Shown here: positions 1-4,890 of the stretch, piece by piece
Layout: each line of letters opens with the position of its first letter
Numbering within the stretch: the stretch's first letter is position 1
Assembly (NCBI GenBank): GCA_030040475.1
Contig: JASHTQ010000692.1
Coordinates: 1-9,206 of the forward strand
DNA length: 9,206 nucleotides
Reading direction: 5' to 3'
From: Streptosporangiaceae bacterium
GTDB taxonomy: Bacteria; Actinomycetota; Actinomycetes; Streptosporangiales; Streptosporangiaceae
Notes under the pieces: generated by a model
Database searches by the model: none
What the model saw: the letters and a program-made list of their open reading frames with translations, nothing else
What the model was told of the DNA's origin: nothing
Made by a program: the position numbers and the translations under genes

Positions 1-1453
1 CCTGGAGCAGGCGGGCATCGGCCAGGCCCGCCCAGAACAGCGCCTCCGCCGGGCCCGGATCGGGAAGCCCGAGCCCCTCGGCGCATATCTCCTCGGCCGC
101 CCTGGCCTGCCCGGCCCACAGCAGCGGGCGGACCAGATCGCCGAGGACCTCTCGGCGCAGGGCGGGAGACCCCTCGGCGAGGACCAGCGCCCTGCCCAGC
201 AGCTCGGCGGCGATCCCCGGGGCGGTGGCCGCCGCCTCCCCCGCCGCCCGGCGCAGCCAGGAGACGGCCTCCTGGTCACCGGGGTCCGCGCCCAGCATAA
301 CCTGGGCGGCCACCCGCTCGGCCGCTGCCCCCGCCGCGGCCAGGCCGGAGGCCAGATGGCGGTGCAGGGCCTTGCGGACCGCCGGGGCCATGTCCTGGTA
401 GATCGCCTCGCGGATCAGGTCATGGCGGAACAAGAGCCGGTCGGCGTCGGAGACCACCACCCCGGCCCGCTGGGCCGGGGTAAGGGCCGCGGCGACATCA
501 GGCACGGCGGTGGGACGGACCAGGACCACCTCCGGCACCGAGAATCCCCGGCCGACCACCGAGGCGGCAGCGAGGACCTCCAGGGTGGCCTCGGGGAGAA
601 AGCGCAGCGACTCCAGGATGGTGACGCCCACCGAGGCCGGCGGCCCGGCGTCGGCCACCTCGGCCAGTCCCTCCTCCGACACCCCGGCGCCCGCGTCGGC
701 CAGCAGGCAAGAGACCAGCACGGCGACATAGAACGGGTTGCCCGCCGCCTTGCCCAAGACCGCGCCGAGGCTGGCCCCGGGAGGAGCGCCGGCCAACCCT
801 GCGGCCAGCTCGGCGACCTCGCCCTCGGAGAGCCCGTCCAGGGCAAGGCGATGCGCACCCCGGTAATCCAGGGACGCAAGCAGTACCCGCAGGGCCGGGG
901 ACACCGGATACGGTCGGTGGGCACACACCACGAGCAGGGGCTCCGAGACCGCCTGGCGGGCGAGGTGGCTTGCGACTACCAGCGACGCCTCATCGGCCCA
1001 CTGCAGGTCGTCCAGGACGATCACGACCGGGGCGCGCCGACACGCCTGCAGCACCCGCCCGGCGAGCAGGTCGGCGATCCGGGCCTGCCAGCCCGGCGTC
1101 CCCGCGTCCTCCGGCGGGGCCAGGGCTGGCCCCGCCAGCAGCCTGGCCACCTCATCCCGGACGTCGCCGGAGGCCCCGTGCGCTCCGAGCGCGTCCACCA
1201 CCACGCCGAAGGGCCGGTGCCTGTCCACCTCGTCGCCCGCCCCGGCGAAGGAGACGAACCCCCTGGCGGTGCACCTGGCCAGCAGCTCGGCTGCCAGGCG
1301 GGTCTTTCCGATGCCCGCCTCGCCCGTGAGCACCACCACCTGGCCATGACCGGCCGAAGCAGCCTCGACGAGTCGATCCAGGCGATCCAGCTCTTGGCCC
1401 CGCCCGACGAAGACTACTGGTGCCTGAGCGCGAGGCCAGCCTCCATCTGCCAC
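1..1453 (-). CDS. LuxR/MalT-like AAA ATPase transcriptional regulator (N-terminal part; 3' end outside window)
   Basis: The minus frame is open from the left edge to a GTG at 1453 (484 codons); an in-frame TGA lies at 1457-1459, and this GTG is the only start codon between that stop and the conserved VGRGQEL motif (residues 16-22). Seen: Walker A GEAGIGKT (about 44-51), Walker B VIVLDDLQWAD (about 144-154) and GNPFYV (about 238-243), the usual layout of the AAA_16 ATPase in large actinobacterial LuxR-family regulators. From about residue 370 onward the protein is Ala/Leu/Glu-rich and helical, as expected for the TPR-like sensor region. Known of the family: these proteins are about 900 residues with a C-terminal LuxR helix-turn-helix; that part would lie left of the window, so DNA binding is inferred and not seen. 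It follows the CMD-family gene on the same strand after a 116-bp gap with its own candidate promoter. No good SD precedes the GTG, which suits leaderless translation. Alternative: a signal-transduction ATPase without HTH. Confidence 0.85.
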   Translation of the reverse strand, partial: MADGGWPRAQAPVVFVGRGQELDRLDRLVEAASAGHGQVVVLTGEAGIGKTRLAAELLARCTARGFVSFAGAGDEVDRHRPFGVVVDALGAHGASGDVRDEVARLLAGPALAPPEDAGTPGWQARIADLLAGRVLQACRRAPVVIVLDDLQWADEASLVVASHLARQAVSEPLLVVCAHRPYPVSPALRVLLASLDYRGAHRLALDGLSEGEVAELAAGLAGAPPGASLGAVLGKAAGNPFYVAVLVSCLLADAGAGVSEEGLAEVADAGPPASVGVTILESLRFLPEATLEVLAAASVVGRGFSVPEVVLVRPTAVPDVAAALTPAQRAGVVVSDADRLLFRHDLIREAIYQDMAPAVRKALHRHLASGLAAAGAAAERVAAQVMLGADPGDQEAVSWLRRAAGEAAATAPGIAAELLGRALVLAEGSPALRREVLGDLVRPLLWAGQARAAEEICAEGLGLPDPGPAEALFWAGLADARLLQ

Positions 1454-1458
1454 GACTC

Positions 1459-1485
1459 ATTATGGACCATAAGGCATTTAGCCAA
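1459..1485 (-). promoter_or_regulatory. candidate promoter giving a leaderless mRNA for the ATPase regulator
   Basis: Read on minus, TTGGCT (1485-1480) and CATAAT (1464-1459) resemble sigma70-type -35 and -10 boxes separated by 15 bp, which is short. The -10 box ends five bases before the GTG, so transcription would begin at about the start codon itself. Leaderless starts are common in actinomycetes, and no SD is present. This is inference from spacing and similarity only. Confidence 0.3.
1460..1472. promoter_or_regulatory. perfect 13-bp palindrome, candidate operator
   Basis: The sequence is TTATGG-A-CCATAA: two perfect 6-bp arms around one central base, AT-rich in a GC-rich setting. It overlaps the candidate -10 box and lies 7 bp upstream of the GTG of the regulator gene, which is where a repressor or autoregulator would bind. 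Symmetry and place are seen; the function is inferred. Confidence 0.4.
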
Positions 1486-1569
1486 GCGAACCGTCGCTTC
1501 CCGCCCGCGCTCGCCTTCCCGGACCAGGCTGGTGCGGACGCCGGCGGCCGACGTTGACGATTCTGGCTG

Positions 1570-2043
1570 TCAGCCCCACTGGCCGGGCTTGTAGTCGCCG
1601 CCTTCTTGCCGGCTGATGACGTTCATCCGGTTGAACGTGTTGATCAGGCCGATCGTGCACACCAGCGCGGCGAGCTGGTCGGTGTCGTAGAACTTGGCCG
1701 CGTTCGCCCAGGCCTCGTCGGTGACGCCGCCGGCCCCGTCGGCGATGCGGGTGCCCTGCTCGGTGAGCTCGAGCGCGGCGCGCTCGGCGTCGGTGAAGAC
1801 CTTCGCCTCCCGCCACGCCGCCACCAGGTTGAGCCGCACCGAGGTCTCCCCGGCGTACTCGGCGTCCTTGGTGTGCATGTCGAGGCAGCCCGAGCAGCCG
1901 TTGATCTGGCTGGCCCGGATCAGCACCAGGTTGGCGGTCGCGGGCGGCAGCCCCGCGTGCTGCGTCACGGCCGACGCCGCGACCAGGTGCTTGACGAACT
2001 TCTGCAGGAGCTCCGAGCTGCCGTAGTCAAGGCGTGCGTTCAT
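1570..2043 (-). CDS. carboxymuconolactone decarboxylase (AhpD-like) family protein
   Basis: A 157-aa protein. The ATG at 2043 is preceded by a strong SD (AAGGAGA, complement of 2051-2057) at good spacing. Residues 43-57 carry the family signature: RASQINGC then Cys53 and His57, a C-x2-C-x3-H redox centre (Cys50, Cys53, His57), followed by the typical segments HTKDAEYAGETSVRLN and LTEQGTRIADGAGGVTDEAW. Known of the family: small all-helical, trimeric or hexameric proteins with peroxide- or disulfide-reducing activity, or with unassigned roles in oxidative-stress defence; this subgroup is often near sigma factors. Odd point: the Glu usually found 12 residues before the first Cys (E-x11-C-x2-C-x3-H) is Asn38 here. 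It lies upstream of, and on the same strand as, the ATPase regulator, and diverges from the secreted protein gene. Full family length, no sign of truncation. The physiological substrate cannot be told. Confidence 0.9.
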   Translation of the reverse strand: MNARLDYGSSELLQKFVKHLVAASAVTQHAGLPPATANLVLIRASQINGCSGCLDMHTKDAEYAGETSVRLNLVAAWREAKVFTDAERAALELTEQGTRIADGAGGVTDEAWANAAKFYDTDQLAALVCTIGLINTFNRMNVISRQEGGDYKPGQWG

Positions 2044-2196
2044 CGTGATCTCTCCTTGCCGTCCTGTTCTCGGTTACACCCTTAAGACCCGCCAAACCCC
2101 ACCGATGTGACATCCGCGAATTCCGTCATGAAGAACGGCGCGAGATGGCAAGCTAGGCGAGGCCTAAAAAGACCGGATACGAAATGCGGTGCCGGC
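2044..2196. other. divergent intergenic region with a small inverted repeat
   Basis: This 153-bp stretch separates the CMD-family gene (minus) from the secreted-protein gene (plus) and must hold both promoters; no convincing -35/-10 pair stands out. It contains the SD of the CMD gene and an inverted repeat TAGGC-GAG-GCCTA (2154-2166) followed by an A-run, 31 bp before the ATG at 2197. A reading frame joined to the plus gene stays open back to a GTG at 2107, but it lacks an SD and would put about 30 residues ahead of the signal peptide. Confidence 0.5.
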
Positions 2197-3336
2197 ATGC
2201 GGAAGAATCTCAGCGGAACAATCGGGCTAGCAGGAGTCCTCGTGCTGCTCGGGACAACCTTCACGGCGGTCGCGATATCGCTCCCCGCGAGGGCCGCCCA
2301 GTCTTGGCAGGATACGGCGCTGTCCGCTACCGCGGTGACCGATGAGACGTTCGGCGGCAGCGCTCTTAAGGCCGGCAACAACGGCAGCGGGGTCATCGAA
2401 CTGTCCGGGACCGGCGTCACCTGGTCGCAGTACCGCCCGTTCAGCGGCGTTACCGTGACCAACACGGGGTCCGGGTCGGCAACGATGAGCTATTCGGGCA
2501 CGACAACGGGCATGAGCGACCTTGATGTCGTTGCCACCGATAGCCGCGGGAACACCGAAGTGCTCACCCTCACGTGCCTCCTCGGGCACAACACCATCGG
2601 ATTCACCGGTAGCCCCGTTACGGAGACTCTGACCGTCCTGGCCGATACGAACAGCGATAACACCGTGGAGTTCAGCGCTCAGAGCGACGCGCCAGACGAG
2701 TCACTTAACGCAGTCGATTTCTCCGAGTCGAACCTGCCGGCGGGGCTGACCTCCTCGGGGGAGCCCACGCTGACTTACTCCGGGATGACCGCCGCTCCCG
2801 GCACCTACTCCGGGGTCGTGGTTACCGCGAAGACCCCCTATGGTGCCGTGCTGAAGGGCACGTTTACCCTCACCGTCAGCGCGAACCCCATCACCGACAC
2901 CACCTACGGTAACTATGTCAACCAGTTCGGCAACGGGTTCGATGTGTACCGGCAGGAGGACCACCCGGGGGCGAAAATCGTCGGATGGACGGCAACCAAG
3001 TCCGACGCGGGGACGCACTTCATCATCAACAAGGGCACTCATCCTGGTGCGTACCAGATCGAGTACGCGCCCGACGGTAAGGGGTCCGGGCTTTGCGTAT
3101 CGGATCCCGGCGGCGGCTCGCCGTCTGATTCGCTGCGCGACGGCCTGATCCTCGTGCACTGCAGCTCCAGTCGGTGGCAGCAGTTCATCCGGCAGTCGGA
3201 TGGCGCGCTGAAGAACGTGGCCACCGGCCTGTACGTCAGCCCGCACGGCACCGGTGCGCAGCTGCGCGGCGAGTCCTCTACCACGTCGTGGGGCGGCTCC
3301 TCCTACACCTGGAAGCCGTACGCCATCCTGCCGTAG
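2197..3336 (+). CDS. secreted Ig-like/lectin-like multidomain protein of unknown function
   Basis: Taking ATG 2197 gives 379 aa starting with a classical Sec signal peptide: MRKN basic end, hydrophobic core about 9-28, likely cleavage after ARAA (residue 34). The frame is open to GTG 2107, but no start has a strong SD and only 2197 places the signal peptide at the N-terminus. Residues about 36-133 and 134-229 are two beta-rich Ser/Thr/Gly/Val segments; the second (LPAGL..., APGTYSGVVVTAKT, GTFTLTV) matches the putative-Ig (He_PIG) pattern. Residues about 235-379 form a different domain with two cysteines (Cys300, Cys322), a RWQQF motif and a NVATGLYVSP segment, resembling ricin-B/beta-trefoil-like carbohydrate-binding domains. 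There is no catalytic motif, transmembrane anchor or sortase signal, so it is probably released or binds glycan or cell wall. Function not recognised; secretion is well supported, the lectin reading only moderately. Confidence 0.8.
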   Translation: MRKNLSGTIGLAGVLVLLGTTFTAVAISLPARAAQSWQDTALSATAVTDETFGGSALKAGNNGSGVIELSGTGVTWSQYRPFSGVTVTNTGSGSATMSYSGTTTGMSDLDVVATDSRGNTEVLTLTCLLGHNTIGFTGSPVTETLTVLADTNSDNTVEFSAQSDAPDESLNAVDFSESNLPAGLTSSGEPTLTYSGMTAAPGTYSGVVVTAKTPYGAVLKGTFTLTVSANPITDTTYGNYVNQFGNGFDVYRQEDHPGAKIVGWTATKSDAGTHFIINKGTHPGAYQIEYAPDGKGSGLCVSDPGGGSPSDSLRDGLILVHCSSSRWQQFIRQSDGALKNVATGLYVSPHGTGAQLRGESSTTSWGGSSYTWKPYAILP

Positions 3337-3373
3337 CGGGCATGCTGCCGTAGCGGGCATGCTGCCGTAGCGG
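3328..3373 (+). repeat. 17-bp tandem repeat (about 2.7 copies) spanning a stop codon
   Basis: The unit CTGCCGTAGCGGGCATG occurs at 3328-3344 and 3345-3361, and its first 12 bases again at 3362-3373, with no mismatch. Copy 1 contains the last two codons (Leu, Pro) and TAG stop of the secreted protein; each junction also makes the mini-frame ATG CTG CCG TAG. It looks like a recent slippage or duplication at the 3' end of the gene. Confidence 0.9.
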
Positions 3374-3395
3374 AGAACCGCGCAGGCGAGGTTAT

Positions 3396-3415
3396 CGCGC
3401 TGCCGATGCGGCGCG
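3396..3415 (+). terminator. GC-rich hairpin, candidate terminator of the secreted-protein gene
   Basis: CGCGCTGC (3396-3403) pairs with GCGGCGCG (3408-3415) over 8 bp with one G-U wobble and a CGAT loop, 60 bp after the stop codon. No T-run follows, as is often the case in actinomycetes. It separates the secreted-protein gene from the downstream cox-type operon on the same strand. Confidence 0.5.
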
Positions 3416-3460
3416 GCCAACTGGTCAGCACTGGCCCGCCACCTGCACTCCTCGGCGGTT

Positions 3461-3494
3461 GTTAGGGTAACTAGAGAGCCTTAGCCGGCTAGGG
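3461..3494. promoter_or_regulatory. palindrome-rich upstream region of the molybdenum hydroxylase operon
   Basis: Two symmetric elements lie just upstream of the operon: GTTA-GGG-TAAC (3461-3471) and the perfect 10-bp palindrome TAGCCGGCTA (3482-3491), extendable to 16 bp with one mismatch pair (3479-3494). Between them is TAACTAG, a possible -10-like box without a recognisable -35. These are plausible operator or promoter elements; the function is inferred from position only. Confidence 0.3.
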
Positions 3495-3511
3495 AATGAC
3501 TGCTCCCGATC

Positions 3512-3517
3512 GAAGGG
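3512..3517 (+). promoter_or_regulatory. ribosome binding site deciding the start of the FAD subunit
   Basis: GAAGGG sits 8 bases before ATG 3526. The earlier in-frame ATG at 3496 has only AGGGA directly abutting it, with no spacing. This favours 3526, which also gives the usual family N-terminus (MKLPPVEYEAP). Confidence 0.55.
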
Positions 3518-3525
3518 CCGCGCCG

Positions 3526-4398
3526 ATGAAATTGCCTCCCGTTGAGTACGAGGCGCCGACGACCGTTGCCGAAGCTGTCGGCCTGCTGGCTGAGCGGGCC
3601 GACGAGGCGAGCGTGCTGGCCGGCGGGCAGAGCCTGATACCGCTGCTGGCGCTGCGGCTGGCCCGGCCCGACGTGCTCATCGACATCAACGGCATCGCCG
3701 AGCTGTCCGGGGTGTCGGCCGCGGACGGCCAGGTGACGATCGGCGCCACGACACGGGAGTACATCGCCGAGGAATCCAAGGCCGTCGCCGACGCGGTGCC
3801 GCTGCTGGCGGCCGCGCTGCCGTTGATCGGCCATGAGGCGATCCGCAGCCGCGGCACGATCGGAGGTAGCCTGGCGCATGCCGACCCGGCCGCCGAGTTG
3901 CCGGCCGTGGCCAGGGCGCTCGATGCCGAGTTCGTGGTCCGCGGCCCGGCCGGGACGCGGGTGATCCCGGCGGCGGAGTGGTTCGAGGGTTACCTGATGA
4001 CGGCCCGCCAGCCCGACGAGCTCCTGGTGGAGGTGCGGTTCCCGGCCGCCCGCCCGGGCACCGGGGTCAGCTTCCAGGAGGTCGCCCGGCGCCACGGTGA
4101 CTTCGCCATCGTCGGCCTGGCGACGTCGCTGGTGCTGTCCGGCGGGGTGATCAGCGATGCCCGGCTGGCGTTCGCCGGCCTTTCCGACGTCCCGGTCCGG
4201 GCCGCCGCCGCGGAGGACCTGCTGGCCGGCCAGCGGCCGTCGGCGGAACTGTTCGACGAGGCGGCCCGGCGCGCCATCGAGGACGTCGACCCGCCGGACG
4301 ACCTGCACGGGTCGGCGGGGTACCGGAAGGCGGTCGCGGCCGCCGTGGTGCGCCGGGGCCTGCGAGCGGCCGCGGACAACGCCGGCGAGAGGGAGTAA
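3526..4398 (+). CDS. xanthine dehydrogenase/CO dehydrogenase-family FAD-binding (medium, CoxM-like) subunit
   Basis: This 290-aa protein is the flavin subunit of a molybdenum hydroxylase. It binds FAD, takes electrons from the 2Fe-2S subunit and hands them to an external acceptor. Seen: N-terminal FAD_binding_5 domain with the pyrophosphate-binding motif AGGQSLIPLLALR (residues 32-44) and the second FAD motif TIGGSLAHADPAAELP (111-126), then the C-terminal CO_deh_flav_C domain (about 178-283, beginning FQEVARRHGDFAIVG). Length matches the family (about 280-300). ATG 3526 is preferred because of its SD and N-terminus; ATG 3496 would add 10 residues and remains possible. It is first in the operon M-S-L: its TAA lies inside the region between the SD and the ATG of the next gene, only 3 bp apart, implying translational coupling. 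Confidence 0.93.
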   Translation: MKLPPVEYEAPTTVAEAVGLLAERADEASVLAGGQSLIPLLALRLARPDVLIDINGIAELSGVSAADGQVTIGATTREYIAEESKAVADAVPLLAAALPLIGHEAIRSRGTIGGSLAHADPAAELPAVARALDAEFVVRGPAGTRVIPAAEWFEGYLMTARQPDELLVEVRFPAARPGTGVSFQEVARRHGDFAIVGLATSLVLSGGVISDARLAFAGLSDVPVRAAAAEDLLAGQRPSAELFDEAARRAIEDVDPPDDLHGSAGYRKAVAAAVVRRGLRAAADNAGERE

Positions 4399-4401
4399 CC
4401 G

Positions 4402-4890
4402 ATGGCGGACATCACGCTGAGGGTCAACGGCGCGACGCGGACGGGCTCGCCGGAGGTGCGCAAGACGCTGGCCGATTTCCTGCGGGACGACCTCGACCTG
4501 ACCGGCACCCACGTCGGCTGCGAGCACGGGGTCTGCGGCGCGTGCACGGTCATCGTCGACGGCCGGGCGGTCCGCTCGTGCCTGATGCTGGCGGTCCAGG
4601 CGGCGGGCACCGAGGTGACGACGATCGAGGGGCTCGCCGCCGACGGCGAGATGGGCACCCTGCAGCAGGCGATGTGGGATTCGCACAGCTTCCAGTGCGG
4701 CTTCTGCACGCCCGGGTTCGTCATGCAGGCCACCGCGTTCCTCGGCGACCATCCCGACGCCGACGAGCAGCAGATCCGCGAGGCGCTGTCCGGCAACATC
4801 TGCCGGTGCACCGGCTACCAGAGCATCATCGACGGCGTCCTGCTGGCCGCCGAACGCAGCCGGGACGGCTTGGCGAGGGAGCGATCATGA
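4402..4890 (+). CDS. (2Fe-2S)-binding small (CoxS-like) subunit of the molybdenum hydroxylase
   Basis: This 162-aa protein carries two 2Fe-2S clusters that relay electrons from the Mo centre to FAD. Seen: the plant-ferredoxin-type N-terminal domain with Cys40, Cys45, Cys48 and Cys60 (motif CEHGVCGACTV and a later C), then the helical [2Fe-2S]_2 domain with Cys99, Cys102, Cys134 and Cys136 (QCGFCTPGF and CRCTGY). All eight ligands are present and length is normal. The SD AGGGAG (4390-4395) is 6 bp from the ATG and abuts the stop codon of the FAD subunit. Its TGA overlaps the ATG of the large subunit (ATGA at 4887-4890), so the three proteins are likely made in matched amounts. The identity is clear; the substrate of the complex is not. 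Confidence 0.96.
   Translation: MADITLRVNGATRTGSPEVRKTLADFLRDDLDLTGTHVGCEHGVCGACTVIVDGRAVRSCLMLAVQAAGTEVTTIEGLAADGEMGTLQQAMWDSHSFQCGFCTPGFVMQATAFLGDHPDADEQQIREALSGNICRCTGYQSIIDGVLLAAERSRDGLARERS

Noticed and set aside
356..1594. 412-residue plus-strand open frame
   Set aside because: It is antisense to the ATPase regulator, which shows Walker A/B motifs in the opposite strand; the plus product is Arg/Gly/His-rich with no motif.
2107..2196. GTG-initiated extension of the secreted protein
   Set aside because: No SD, and it would bury the signal peptide 30 residues inside the protein.
3481..4752. 423-residue minus-strand open frame
   Set aside because: It is a GC-rich shadow antisense to the FAD and Fe-S subunit genes, with no recognisable family features.
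4542..4886. Upstream in-frame extension of the large Mo subunit
   Set aside because: It lies entirely over the well-supported 2Fe-2S gene and reads as Arg/Gly shadow; ATG 4887 has an SD and gives the family N-terminus.
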